Below, piece after piece: positions 42,439 to 51,196 of a stretch of 64,000 bases of DNA; the stretch's first letter is position 1; each line of letters starts with the position of its first letter. This DNA is from Bradyrhizobium sp. JYMT SZCCT0428 (GTDB lineage: Bacteria > Pseudomonadota > Alphaproteobacteria > Rhizobiales > Xanthobacteraceae), in NCBI RefSeq assembly GCF_018131075.1, contig NZ_JAFCLS010000013.1, positions 62,001 through 126,000 on the forward strand, written 5' to 3'. The translations under genes and the position numbers were made by a program. A model generated the notes under the pieces. That model was not told the DNA's origin. It searched no databases and saw only the letters and a program-made list of their open reading frames with translations.

Positions 42439-43236
42439 TCATCCTGCCGCCGGCTCATAGCCGTATGCTCCGCCCTTACGAACGACGCGGCCGATGCCCG
42501 GCCAGCCAAGATGCGCTCCGGCGATCCACGTCCCGGTCTCAGCAGCCTCATGGAGAACCTTTTTGCGGGTTGCGCGTGCAGCCGGCTGGTCGTCGTCATA
42601 GCCCCAACTGAACTCGGGATTGCCAAACTGCAGCGCCGGGACGTGAATGATGTCCCCGAAGAACAGAAAACGGTCTTCGTCCGTATCGAACGCGTAGCCG
42701 GTATGACCGGGAGCGTGACCGGGCAATGCGACCGCTCTCAATCGATCGGCAACCCGGTCGCCATCCCCTATGGATTTCAGCAGCGGCCGGAATCGCGCAA
42801 GCTGCACCTCCGCGAAAAAGCTCTCCACAGCCGCCTCGGAAATGACGATCGTCTTCAGGTTCGGAAACAGCACGCGGCCATCCGCGGTCAACAGCCCGTG
42901 CAAATGATCCTGGTGGGTGTGCGTCAGCGCCAGAACCGTGATCGAAGCCGGCTCGATCCCGGCATCCGCCATGGTCTGCTCGAGACGCCCCACGGTCGGG
43001 TTCCAGCCGCCTCCTCCGCAGTCGATCAGAACGCCGTCGACATCAGGACCTGCGAGGGCGAAGCAATTGACCGACAAGCGAAGCGTCCCCGCCCGCCCGG
43101 CTTGCGGCACGGGGTTATCCAGCGCGTCTCGCAACAGGGACGCAGGCATCTCGAGGTAGCCGTCCGATAGCGACCAGACGCGCCACCCTCCCGACGTGCC
43201 GCTGAGGACGTTGCGACTGCAGGATTGCACGATCAT
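42439..43236 (-). CDS. MBL-fold metallohydrolase
   Basis: Metallo-beta-lactamase fold protein of 265 residues. The metal motif HTHQDH is at 106-111, the second His at LPGHAPGHTGY near 175, the bridging Asp in FFGDII near 193, and a final His in AGAHLG near 240. It is cytosolic, as no signal peptide is seen. The lineup resembles the quorum-quenching lactonase/MlhB-like group, but the substrate is open. The short stretch between its start and the next repeat holds no other gene. Confidence 0.84.
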   Translation of the reverse strand: MIVQSCSRNVLSGTSGGWRVWSLSDGYLEMPASLLRDALDNPVPQAGRAGTLRLSVNCFALAGPDVDGVLIDCGGGGWNPTVGRLEQTMADAGIEPASITVLALTHTHQDHLHGLLTADGRVLFPNLKTIVISEAAVESFFAEVQLARFRPLLKSIGDGDRVADRLRAVALPGHAPGHTGYAFDTDEDRFLFFGDIIHVPALQFGNPEFSWGYDDDQPAARATRKKVLHEAAETGTWIAGAHLGWPGIGRVVRKGGAYGYEPAAG

Positions 43237-43305
43237 CAGGCCACCTCTTCGTTTCGCTCTGGGTGTTCATCGACGTAGCTACGGCGGACAAGTCGACTTC
43301 TCTCC

Positions 43306-43409
43306 GTCATTCCGGGGCTCGCGAAGCGAGAGCCCGGAATCCATTTATCGACTGAATACGTGCCCTAATGGATTCCGGGCTCGCGCCAAGTGGCGCGCCC
43401 CGGAATGAC
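43306..43409. repeat. GTCATTCCGGG palindromic repeat, copy 1
   Basis: CGTCATTCCGGGGC at one end and its inverse GCCCCGGAATGAC at the other, with internal arms CCCGGAATCCA and TGGATTCCGGG. It lies between the MBL gene start and the convergent-strand SRPBCC gene stop. Related copies are at 60.0 and 60.8 kb. Confidence 0.75.
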
Positions 43410-43418
43410 AAAAGCGCC

Positions 43419-43862
43419 CTACTGATTAATCTCGGGCTCGACGAGCTTCGCCAGGTTTCGCAGCGACTCCTGCCAACCGAGATAGCAAGCCTCGGCTGGA
43501 ATGACATCAGGCACGCCGGCCTGCTCGATATTCACCTCGGTGCCGACCGACACTTTCTTCAGCGTCACGGTCACCTGCATCTCGCCGGGCAGGTTCGGAT
43601 CATCGAACGTATCGGTGTAGCGCAGGCGTTCGCCGGGCACGAGTTCGACATATTTGCCGCCGAACGCGTGGCTTTTGTCCGTCGTGAAATTCCGGAAGGA
43701 CATCCTGAACGTACCGCCGACCTTCGGCTCCTGATGGTGCACGGTGCAGGTAAAGCCGTTCGGCGGAAGCCATTTCGCAAGCGCATCCGCTTCGACGAAC
43801 GCGCGATAGACTTTTTGCGGGCTGGTTGTCAGGACACGGTGCAAACGGATGGTGCTGGGCAT
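43419..43862 (-). CDS. SRPBCC (AHSA1-like) protein
   Basis: START-fold protein of 147 residues. RLHRVLTTSPQKVYRAFVEADALAKWLPPNGFT at the N-terminus and GGTFRMSFRNF, followed by GERLRYTDTFDDP, are the AHSA1 hallmarks. The closing helix is CYLGWQESLRNLAKLV. GAGG lies ten bases before the ATG at 43862; the frame continues upstream without homology. It stands alone, with repeats on one side and the folded element on the other. Confidence 0.82.
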   Translation of the reverse strand: MPSTIRLHRVLTTSPQKVYRAFVEADALAKWLPPNGFTCTVHHQEPKVGGTFRMSFRNFTTDKSHAFGGKYVELVPGERLRYTDTFDDPNLPGEMQVTVTLKKVSVGTEVNIEQAGVPDVIPAEACYLGWQESLRNLAKLVEPEINQ

Positions 43863-44031
43863 GCTGATGGACCTCTTGGATTGCAGGTTGGTGCCCCGAG
43901 GACGAACGAGACTTGATCGAGCCGACATGGGGTCTGGGATTTTCTTGAAAAGAAACTCACGCCTGTTCGGCCTACGGTAGCATGGGTCCGCATTCTCGCG
44001 GCACAATATGCCCGAGCTATTGCTTTGGTTT

Positions 44032-44315
44032 CGCCCTCTGATGACAGAGGGCGCAGGGAAGGCCGGGTGCGCGCTGCACCCGCGGTCTCGTGTGCGATTG
44101 TGCATAAGAATGCTGCACACGAGCATACAGGGCAGCGGGGAACACCCAGCCTTCCCTGCGCAATGGCTTTACGGCTTATGACGCGCTCTCCCCGGTGAGA
44201 CGGCCTCTATTGCCACCGTCGCCTCTGGTCAGCGTTAGCCTCCCAAAAGCTTGACGCCGTTACGGGCGCCAGGACCACACGCTTTTGCCGTACGCCTTTG
44301 CCGCGCCCGTCAAGC
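44032..44315 (+). other. Highly structured intergenic element
   Basis: A nested set of perfect stems. CGCCCTCTG-ATGA-CAGAGGGCG is at 44032-44053. An outer 12-bp stem (44052-44063 with 44149-44160) encloses GGGTGC/GCACCC (44065-44081) and CTCGTGTGC/GCACACGAG (44087-44123). Further on, CAAAAGC/GCTTTTG (44244-44250 with 44281-44287) and GCTTGACG/CGTCAAGC (44249-44256 with 44308-44315) also pair. No reading frame fits. From memory, similar sequence recurs in Bradyrhizobium genomes; it may be a repeated noncoding RNA-like or mobile element. Confidence 0.5.
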
Positions 44316-44457
44316 GCAACACCGGCGTCCATCGCAACCCGCCCAACGTTCGTGACGATGGCCGACGCCCCTCATGGCAGGACGGGATGGGCAGATATGT
44401 GCCGGTGATTTGGGGTACATGGAAAGAAGAATATTTTTGTTTTACAGAAATTTTGGC

Positions 44458-44514
44458 CTTGACATATTTTCTGACAATCAGAAGCGATTTGCCCGTCGGG
44501 TTATTTTGTCGCAG
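44458..44514 (+). repeat. Interspersed repeat fragment, copy 2
   Basis: Shares with 34971-35027 the opening CTTGACAT and the closing segment that reads TTGCCCGTCGGGTTATTTTG then TCGCAG. It stands directly in front of the truncated phosphoesterase. Confidence 0.5.
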
Positions 44515-44543
44515 GCGAAGGCAACTTCGTTGTTGCGTGATAC

Positions 44544-45101
44544 GTGCGCAGAATTCACCTCGGTGAAGCAGATCTCGACGTTTGCGTGCTAAACTCATGT
44601 ACAATCGCCGCTACCGAATGGACGGAATATGGCTATGTGGGGCGCAATGGACTGGACGCTATCGCCGATCTAGCAAAGCAAAAAACTGAGCGACCGACCT
44701 TTCGATTCCTTGCTCTGCACCACCATCTGCTTCCGGTTGCCAATGTCGAAGCGCCAAAGTCCAAGGGTGTTACGTTGACGCTTGACGCGTCCGACATTCT
44801 AGCAGCAGCACAACGCGCCCGCGTCAACGTTGCCCTTCACGGCCATCAGCACAAGCCAAAAATCGCGATGTACCACAGTCTTCCTCTCCATGGCGACTTA
44901 GCTGGGGCGCCGATCCACGTCATCGCCAATGGCAGTACCGGTGCGAAGAACGAGCGACTGCCTCCTGGCGAGCGGAACACCTACTGCCTGTTCCGCCTGC
45001 GCGCAGACGCAATCGATCTGTGGATACGCGAATTGCGACTTGACGCAGTTGCCGGCGCGCAGGTCTTCCAAGGGGCACTCCCGATAGCTCCAGTTGCGTG
45101 A
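44544..45101 (+). pseudogene. C-terminal half of a metallophosphoesterase
   Basis: A frame of 185 codons that carries only the second half of a calcineurin-like phosphoesterase: FLALHHHLLPV near 55-65 and VALHGHQHKPKI near 96-107 are the last two metal motifs. The first motifs (DxH, GD, GNH) are missing, and the sequence before 44590 is repeat-derived, so the gene has been cut at its 5' end and cannot be active on its own. Compare the intact phosphoesterase at 52149. Confidence 0.7.
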
Positions 45102-45169
45102 CCGATTCTGATAGCGGGTAAAGCTAAGCGTAACCCTCAGCTCCATCAGTCGTCGCGATGAAACAGTGC

Positions 45170-45197
45170 GGCGGATTACGCCTTCGGCTAATCCGCC
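45170..45197. repeat. GGCGGATTA hairpin
   Basis: GGCGGATTA and TAATCCGCC form a perfect 9-bp stem with a 10-nt loop. It sits in a stretch (45102-45294) with no gene, only short coding-looking scraps such as the frame ending DDTRKYIHLL before a stop near 45256. Confidence 0.5.
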
Positions 45198-45294
45198 CTA
45201 GGAGCTATCTTGACGATACCCGCAAATACATCCACCTTTTGCGCGGGAGAAAATGATGGCTCACGTTCCAGACGTAGCTAAGGCGCCGTGCTAG

Positions 45295-45555
45295 ACTAGC
45301 CGCACCAATCGCAGGGATCACATCCCTGCTCGGCCTAATTGTTGGCAAGGAGCAAAAGACGATGCGCTGCGTACGGACCTTACGGCCTTGAGGCATCTCG
45401 CGGCACGCGAGTTTGGACCTAGCGCCGATCTCGCTATCTGGTCGATCGGCGACGCGCTCGATGTCGGCCTGCGCTACGAGCCAAGCTATGTCCTAACTCG
45501 GGCGGAGGTCGACGGCCTCGCAAATGGCGGCCGCGCCACACTTCCCCGTGCCTGA
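45295..45555 (+). CDS. Small open frame immediately upstream of the HNH gene, no clear start
   Basis: An open frame ends with TGA at 45553-45555, three bases before the GTG of the HNH gene. Its last 65 codons look coding: DDALRTDLTALRHLAAREFG, then DLAIWSIGDALDVGLRYEPS and LTRAEVDGLANGGRATL, with high GC at third positions. No in-frame ATG, GTG or well-placed TTG follows the good ribosome site AAGGAG (45347-45352); an ATG at 45362 is one frame off. It is therefore a 5'-damaged gene or carries a one-base error. I do not recognise the family. Confidence 0.5.
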   Translation, partial: TSRTNRRDHIPARPNCWQGAKDDALRTDLTALRHLAAREFGPSADLAIWSIGDALDVGLRYEPSYVLTRAEVDGLANGGRATLPRA

Positions 45556-45558
45556 ACC

Positions 45559-46836
45559 GTGGCAACGGAATTCAACGATCTTCTGAAAGCGGCCGGGATC
45601 GATTCGGTCGACGTCTGTGTCATCCGCCATCACACTCCCGGGCGCGGCACAAACCATGCGACGCTTCACGATCTTTGGCGCGACAATCCGGCCGGGTTTA
45701 TGCGCTATCAAGCGACCCAGGAAGCGGGCCGCCCACTCTTTCGCAAGCGCAAGATTTGGGCCGCGTTCGTATGCCCGGCCAAGGGCGAGACCATGTTCAT
45801 CGGGCTATTCGACGCCGAGTTGGCGGGCACGCGCAAGGCTGACTGGTTGTGCGACTATCGCGGCGACGCCCCGGGCTTTGGCGAGCCGGTCGATATTTTC
45901 AACACACGCCAGAGGCCGGAGCTGGCCGAGCACACAGCGAGGCTGCGGGTCGATTGGCCGGACGCGAATCGGCGCAGTTGGGTGCGGAAGGCCGAACGGC
46001 TGACGCTGCCAATCTCCGCCGTGCAGCCCGCGGCGCCAGCGGGAGAACTCACCCGCGACGACCTCATTGGCGCGCTTGGGAGCCATGGCTTCAGCGTATC
46101 GCATAGCACCAAGAAGTTGATGCAACTGCGCCGTGGCGATCTCATCGTCTATGTGAAACGCGAGACAGATACGCGCGCGCTGGTCGCCCACCCTCATTTT
46201 GTCGGCCTCGCTGATAAGCTGCGCGCGATCGTTGGCATCGACGTGCCCGATCCAGCACGAACCTATGTGAACAGCAACCTTCGCGCCTTTCCCGCCTATG
46301 CCGATCATCGCGCAAGCGAACGTCGGCATGGCTTCGCGATCGGGATTGGGGCGAACCGGCTCGGAACCCTTCTCGGCTTTCTCCAGCGTGAAGCGACGAT
46401 CGCGACGCCGGACGGCGAGGTGCGCACCGTGGCGTCGGAGGACAATCCGCTGACGGAACGCGAACGCCTCAGCGCGGCACGGATCGGCCAGGGTGAATTC
46501 CGCGATGCACTCCTGATCTATTGGGGCGGCGCCTGCCCCGTCGCGCGCGTCGATCATGGGGCAATCCTGCGAGCCTCGCACATCAAAGCTTGGAGCGAAT
46601 CCTCCAATGTCGAGAGGCTCGATCCGTTCAACGGAATTCTGCTCTGCGCCCATATCGACGCTTTGTTCGATCGGCACCTCATCACCTTCGAGGACGATGG
46701 CCGCCTGCGCATCTCAACTGCGGTATCGGCGGAGAATCGCGCGCGCCTAGGCCTTCTGGAAGATATGACGATCGGCGGCCTTGATCCGCGTCACGCGCCC
46801 TATCTCGCGCATCACCGCGCGCAGTTCCTGCGCTAG
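45559..46836 (+). CDS. HNH endonuclease (HNH_2 type) with two N-terminal domains
   Basis: Protein of 425 residues. The C-terminal nuclease (about 305-385) has the HNH_2 pattern: CPVARVDHGAILRASHIKAW, with H341, then N358 in DPFNGILLC, H365 and H373 in HIDALFDRHLITF. Residues 1-150 form a separate domain (LHDLWRDNPAGFMRYQATQE, then KIWAAFVC) and 163-275 a third, neither of which I can name; in such architectures they recognise modified or specific DNA. It starts with GTG right after the stop of a small frame. No methyltransferase is adjacent, so it may be a modification-dependent (type IV-like) restriction enzyme. Confidence 0.77.
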   Translation: MATEFNDLLKAAGIDSVDVCVIRHHTPGRGTNHATLHDLWRDNPAGFMRYQATQEAGRPLFRKRKIWAAFVCPAKGETMFIGLFDAELAGTRKADWLCDYRGDAPGFGEPVDIFNTRQRPELAEHTARLRVDWPDANRRSWVRKAERLTLPISAVQPAAPAGELTRDDLIGALGSHGFSVSHSTKKLMQLRRGDLIVYVKRETDTRALVAHPHFVGLADKLRAIVGIDVPDPARTYVNSNLRAFPAYADHRASERRHGFAIGIGANRLGTLLGFLQREATIATPDGEVRTVASEDNPLTERERLSAARIGQGEFRDALLIYWGGACPVARVDHGAILRASHIKAWSESSNVERLDPFNGILLCAHIDALFDRHLITFEDDGRLRISTAVSAENRARLGLLEDMTIGGLDPRHAPYLAHHRAQFLR

Positions 46837-46970
46837 CCGATCAACTGGGCCTTGCGCGTGCGTGTTAGATCAGCATGGAGAGCGACGATTCACCGACAAG
46901 CTGGCGAAACGCCTGGACCAAGCGCGAGAAGCGCTTGGGCCGCTCACAGAGCAGAAGTGCTATGCCACCC

Positions 46971-48566
46971 CTACTCCCACTCAATCGTCCCCGGCGGTTT
47001 TGACGTCACGTCATACACCACCCTATTCACCCCCTTCACCTCGTTGATGATCCTTGTCGCGGTCTCACCCAGGAATTTCATCTCGAAGGGATAGAAGTCC
47101 GCCGTCATGCCGTCGGTGGAGGTGACGGCGCGGAGGCCGACGACGTATTCGTAGGTGCGGCCGTCGCCCATCACGCCGACGGTTTTCACCGGCAGCAGCA
47201 CGGCAAAGGCCTGCCAGATCGCATCGTAGAGGCCGTGTTTCCTGATCTGGTCGATATAGACGGCGTCGGCGTTGCGGAGGATGTCGAGCTTTTCTTTTGT
47301 AATGTCGCCGGGGCAGCGGATGGCGAGGCCGGGGCCGGGGAACGGGTGGCGGCCGACGAAGATTTCGGGGAGGCCTAGTTCGCGGCCCAGCACGCGGACT
47401 TCGTCCTTGAACAATTCGCGCAAGGGCTCGACCAGCTTCATGTTCATGCGATCAGGAAGGCCGCCGACATTGTGGTGGCTCTTGATGGTCACCGACGGGC
47501 CGCCGGTGAAGGAGACGCTCTCGATCACGTCGGGGTAGAGCGTGCCCTGCGCCAGGAAATCCGCGCCGCCGATCTTTTTCGCCTCGGCGTCGAACACGTC
47601 GATGAACAGGCGGCCGATGGTTTTGCGTTTTACTTCGGGATCGGTGACGCCAGCGAGCTCGCCGAGGAATTGCTTGGAGGCATCCACGTGCACCAGGGGA
47701 ATGTTGTAGTGGTGCCGGAACAGGTCGACGACGGTCTTGGCTTCATCGAGCCGCAGCATGCCGTGATCGACGAACACGCAGGTGAGCTGGTCGCCGACCG
47801 CTTCGTGGATCAGCACCGCGGCGACGGCTGAATCGACGCCGCCGGAGAGGCCGCAGATCACCCTGCCCTTGCCGACCTGGGCGCGGATCTTTTCGATCGC
47901 CTCCTCGCGGAAGGCGCGCATGGTCCAGTCGCCGGTGAGGCCGGAAACTTTCCTGACGAAATTGCGGATCAGTTTGGCGCCATCCGGCGTGTGCACCACT
48001 TCGGGGTGGAACATCAGGCCGTAATATCTGCGCGTCTCGTCCTGGATGATCGCGAACGGCGCGTTGGCGCTGACGCCCGCGACCGAAAAGCCCGGCGGCA
48101 TTTTGGTGATGCGGTCGCCATGGCTCATCCAGACCTGGTGCTTTTCGCCCATGCCCCAGGTGGATTCGAACAGCTGGCTCGCCGCCTTGACCTCGACATC
48201 GGCGCGGCCGAATTCGCGGTGATGGCCGCCCTCGACCTCGCCGCCGAGCTGGGCGGCCATGGTCATCTGGCCGTAGCAGATGCCGAGCACGGGAACGCCG
48301 GAATCGAAGATCAGCTGCGGCGCGCGGGGCGAGCCGGCCTCATGCACCGATTCCGGACCGCCGGAGAGGATCACCGCTTTCGGCTTCATCTCCTGGAAGG
48401 CTTGCTCCGCATTCTGGAACGGCACGATCTCGGAATAAACGCCCTCCTCGCGCACGCGGCGGGCGATCAGTTGCGTCACCTGACTGCCGAAATCGACGAT
48501 CAGAATCTTGTCGTGCGCCGAGGCCACCGAGGGCGTCGACTCTGCTGCGGGCTGTGCTGCTGTCAT
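46971..48566 (-). CDS. guaA: GMP synthase (glutamine-hydrolysing)
   Basis: Final enzyme of GMP synthesis (XMP, ATP and glutamine to GMP), 531 residues. The glutamine amidotransferase domain (20-210) has C97 in GICYGQ and the His/Glu pair in FHPEV near 193. The ATP pyrophosphatase P-loop is SGGVDS near 246. The C-terminal dimerisation domain ends PGTIEWE. Complete and housekeeping. Its 3' end borders the accessory 42-47 kb stretch, and guaA 3' ends are known integration sites for genomic islands. About 134 bp between it and the HNH gene carry no supported gene. Confidence 0.96.
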   Translation of the reverse strand: MTAAQPAAESTPSVASAHDKILIVDFGSQVTQLIARRVREEGVYSEIVPFQNAEQAFQEMKPKAVILSGGPESVHEAGSPRAPQLIFDSGVPVLGICYGQMTMAAQLGGEVEGGHHREFGRADVEVKAASQLFESTWGMGEKHQVWMSHGDRITKMPPGFSVAGVSANAPFAIIQDETRRYYGLMFHPEVVHTPDGAKLIRNFVRKVSGLTGDWTMRAFREEAIEKIRAQVGKGRVICGLSGGVDSAVAAVLIHEAVGDQLTCVFVDHGMLRLDEAKTVVDLFRHHYNIPLVHVDASKQFLGELAGVTDPEVKRKTIGRLFIDVFDAEAKKIGGADFLAQGTLYPDVIESVSFTGGPSVTIKSHHNVGGLPDRMNMKLVEPLRELFKDEVRVLGRELGLPEIFVGRHPFPGPGLAIRCPGDITKEKLDILRNADAVYIDQIRKHGLYDAIWQAFAVLLPVKTVGVMGDGRTYEYVVGLRAVTSTDGMTADFYPFEMKFLGETATRIINEVKGVNRVVYDVTSKPPGTIEWE

Positions 48567-48695
48567 GGACAGGAATTACGCGACGGGGGGCGGCGTCGCA
48601 ACCGCACAGATGGGGGACTCACATTCTTATGTGGGCGGTGGACGGGAGGTATCTGGGTAAGCGCCGCCTGATTTGCCCAACCTAGCGGCTCAAGC

Positions 48696-48778
48696 CGTCA
48701 TTGCGAGCGAAGCGAAGCAATCCATCGGGCGGCATAGAAAGAATGGATTGCTTCGTCGCTTCGCTCCTCGCAATGACG
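48696..48778. repeat. CGTCATTGCGAGC palindromic repeat, copy 2
   Basis: Same inverted ends as the copy at 42.3 kb, here 44 bp before the start of the cupin gene. With copy 3 it brackets that gene. Confidence 0.82.
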
Positions 48779-48822
48779 GTGGAGGCAAACGCGCCTCATA
48801 TCTTCCAGCAATAGGACACCCC

Positions 48823-49155
48823 ATGAAAATCCCCACCCTGCCCTTCACCGTCACCGACTGGAGCAAGGTCGAGCCGACGACGCACAAGGGCGAGACGGGT
48901 CAGGCGATTTGGCGGACGCTTGATATCGGCGACTTGCGGGTGCGGATGGTGGAGTACACGCCGGGCTATCTTGCCGATCACTGGTGCGATCGTGGGCATG
49001 TGCTTTATGTGCTGGAGGGAGAACTGGATAGCGAGCTGCGGGATGGGCGGAAGTTCAAGCTGACGGCGGGGATGAGCTATCAGGTGTCGGATTTTGGTGA
49101 TGCCGCGCACCGGTCGTCGACGACGACGGGGGCGAAGCTGTTTATTGTGGATTGA
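48823..49155 (+). CDS. DHCW-motif cupin-fold protein
   Basis: Cupin of 110 residues. ADHWCDRGHVLYVLEGELDSELRDG (about 46-70) holds the metal-binding His/Glu pattern, with a DH-W-C sequence that names this small family. FKLTAGMSYQVSDFGDAAHRSST supplies the second cupin box. No signal peptide. The start at 48823 is preceded by TAGGACACCCC. The gene sits between two palindromic repeat copies with no partner genes; function unknown. Confidence 0.82.
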   Translation: MKIPTLPFTVTDWSKVEPTTHKGETGQAIWRTLDIGDLRVRMVEYTPGYLADHWCDRGHVLYVLEGELDSELRDGRKFKLTAGMSYQVSDFGDAAHRSSTTTGAKLFIVD

Positions 49156-49167
49156 GGGTCTTTACCC

Positions 49168-49252
49168 CGTCATTGCGAGCGAAGCGAAGCAATCCATAGC
49201 GCGGCATAACGGATGGATGGATTGCTTCGTCGCTTCGCTCCTCGCAATGACG
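49168..49252. repeat. CGTCATTGCGAGC palindromic repeat, copy 3
   Basis: Differs from copy 4 at 51.9 kb at only about two or three positions. It lies between converging cupin and RsmB-type genes, 12 bp from either, and may terminate both transcripts. Confidence 0.82.
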
Positions 49253-49263
49253 GTGGCGGAGAC

Positions 49264-50562
49264 CTAGCCCTTCTTCAGCACCGACACAAAAAACCCATCC
49301 GTTCCCGTCCGTCGCGGCGTCATCAGCCAACCCTCCGACGTTTCCAACGCGGCGTTGGCAAAATCTTCCGCCTTGTCCCACAGCACGCTCGCCGTCTGCT
49401 CCGGCGGCACCACTGCAAACTCTGGATGGCGCCCGACAAAACTGCGGACCTGCGCGCCGTTTTCCGGCGGCAGCACGGAGCACGTGATGTAGGCGATCCG
49501 GCCGCCCGGCTTAACCAGAGCGGCCGCGCGATCAAGCACTTCGGCCTGGTCCTTCAAGCGCACTTCGAGCGCGCCGGGACGCATGCGCCATTTGGCGTCG
49601 GGGTTGCGGCGCCAGGTGCCGGTGCCGGTGCAGGGCGCGTCGATCACGACCAGATCGGCCGAGGCGTGGATGTCGGCCAGCGGGTCGGCGTCGCCCTTCG
49701 GCGTGCGGACGTCGGCATTATGGATGCCGGCGCGCGACAGCCGCTCGTGGATCGGCGCGAGCTGGCGCTTGTCGTGGTCGGTGGCAATCAATCGGCCCTT
49801 GCCCTGCATCATTGCCGCCAGCGCAAGGGTCTTGCCGCCGGCGCCGGCGCATAGGTCGATCACCTGCTCGCCGGGTTTTGCCGCCGACAGCAACGCCGCC
49901 AGCTGCGATCCCTCATCCTGCACTTCAACGGCGCCCTTGATGAAGTCTTCCTCGGCATGGATGCCGGGATTGCGGGCGTCGGCGCCGAGTTCGATGCGCA
50001 GGCCGATCGCGGACCATGGCGTCGGCTGCGCGCCGAGATGAGAAAGCCGCGGCAACATCTTCTCGCGGTTGGCTTTTAGGGTGTTAATGCGAAGGTCGAG
50101 CGGCGCCCGGCTGGCCATGGCCGTGGCTTCCGCCACGCGGTCGTCGCCGAACACATCTGCCAGATGCGCATCCAGCCATTCCGGGTAATCGCCGGCGATG
50201 TGCGGCGGCGCATCGCTCAGGGAGCGCGAGGTCAGGGCCGTGCGTTCCGCCGCACTGAGCGGTTCGGGCGCAAAGCGCTCGCCGTGGCATAGATTGGAGA
50301 TCGTCTCGGTGTCCATGCCGCGCTCAAGCCGGAGCATGCCGAGCACGCGGGCCCGCGGCGTATCCGCCTCCATCAGCCAGGCGCTCGAGGCGCGCCGGCG
50401 CAACACGTCCCAGACGAGGCCCGCGATCGCGGCGCGGTCGCCGGAACCGGCATAGCGGTGCGCGGTGCCCCACTCCTTCAGCGCCTTGGCGGCGGGAACG
50501 CGCTGGGCGTCGATGGTGTCGATCAGTTCGATGGCTGCGGACAGCCGGGCGGCGGGGGTCAT
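49264..50562 (-). CDS. RsmB/NOP-family RNA (cytosine-5) methyltransferase
   Basis: SAM-dependent RNA m5C methyltransferase of 432 residues. The N-terminal region (1-145) is the NusB-like RNA-binding part. The catalytic domain has motif I VIDLCAGAGGKTLALA (235-250), the release Cys C311 in DAPCTGTG and the nucleophile C361 in YITCSVLPPEN. Most likely targets a 16S rRNA cytosine, as RsmB does. Lies between guaA and guaB, an arrangement I would expect in Bradyrhizobium. Confidence 0.9.
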   Translation of the reverse strand: MTPAARLSAAIELIDTIDAQRVPAAKALKEWGTAHRYAGSGDRAAIAGLVWDVLRRRASSAWLMEADTPRARVLGMLRLERGMDTETISNLCHGERFAPEPLSAAERTALTSRSLSDAPPHIAGDYPEWLDAHLADVFGDDRVAEATAMASRAPLDLRINTLKANREKMLPRLSHLGAQPTPWSAIGLRIELGADARNPGIHAEEDFIKGAVEVQDEGSQLAALLSAAKPGEQVIDLCAGAGGKTLALAAMMQGKGRLIATDHDKRQLAPIHERLSRAGIHNADVRTPKGDADPLADIHASADLVVIDAPCTGTGTWRRNPDAKWRMRPGALEVRLKDQAEVLDRAAALVKPGGRIAYITCSVLPPENGAQVRSFVGRHPEFAVVPPEQTASVLWDKAEDFANAALETSEGWLMTPRRTGTDGFFVSVLKKG

Positions 50563-50591
50563 TCAAGGCTTTCGGTTCGAGAAGGTCGCGC

Positions 50592-51026
50592 TCAGATAAG
50601 AAGCAGCATCTTCAGCGCGAAGTAGATCCACATCGCCAGCAGCACAAGGACGCCGGCGAACCAGGCCAGCGAGCGGGTCCGGACGTCGTTCGACGTGACA
50701 AAGATCCCGGCATGCGCAAAGCGCGTCACGACGAACACCCAGGACATCAGCAGGATGAAGAAATCCGCCTTGCGCAGCGGCAGCGCCAGCGCGATCAGGA
50801 TGTAGAACAGGACCGGGATTTCGAACTGGTTGCTGTAGCAATTGCCGATCTTGGTGGCCTTTTCGGGCCAGTTCGGCTGGCGCAGCGCGATGTCCTTCAG
50901 GCTGGTTTCCCTCGCTTTCAGGGCACCGGTCCGCGCCGTGGCCATCCACAGCAGCAGCGCAAAGGTGAGCCCGACCTGGGCAAAGACAGGCAGCAAAACC
51001 AGTTGAATCGACATCAGGACGCCCAT
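50592..51026 (-). CDS. MAPEG family membrane protein
   Basis: Four-helix inner-membrane protein of 144 residues related to microsomal glutathione S-transferases. The family mark is YSNQFEIPVLFYILIALAL, with the Asn-x-x-Glu pair, and FVVTRFAHAGIFV in helix 3-4. Substrate unknown; bacterial members rarely have proven activity. An ATG at 51014 is an alternative start. It follows the RsmB gene's start by about 30 bp on the same strand but is probably separately transcribed. Confidence 0.82.
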   Translation of the reverse strand: MGVLMSIQLVLLPVFAQVGLTFALLLWMATARTGALKARETSLKDIALRQPNWPEKATKIGNCYSNQFEIPVLFYILIALALPLRKADFFILLMSWVFVVTRFAHAGIFVTSNDVRTRSLAWFAGVLVLLAMWIYFALKMLLLI

Positions 51027-51196
51027 GGGAATCTCCCCGCAGGGCGTTCGCCGCCCGCATCACCAATAGCGGGGGTGCCGCCCTGTGACAAATCGGCAGC
51101 CGCGTCCAGTTGAACCGCAATCGGCGCCGCCGTGACCTACTGCTGGAGCGCTCAGGTCATTCCGGTCGGAACGGCTCCGCCCTTCGAGATGGCCCG

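Noticed and set aside
46837..46970. Coding-like scrap (FTDKLAKRLDQAREALGPL) before guaA
   Set aside because: Too short, has no start or recognisable family, and its frame runs into antisense guaA; at best a remnant.
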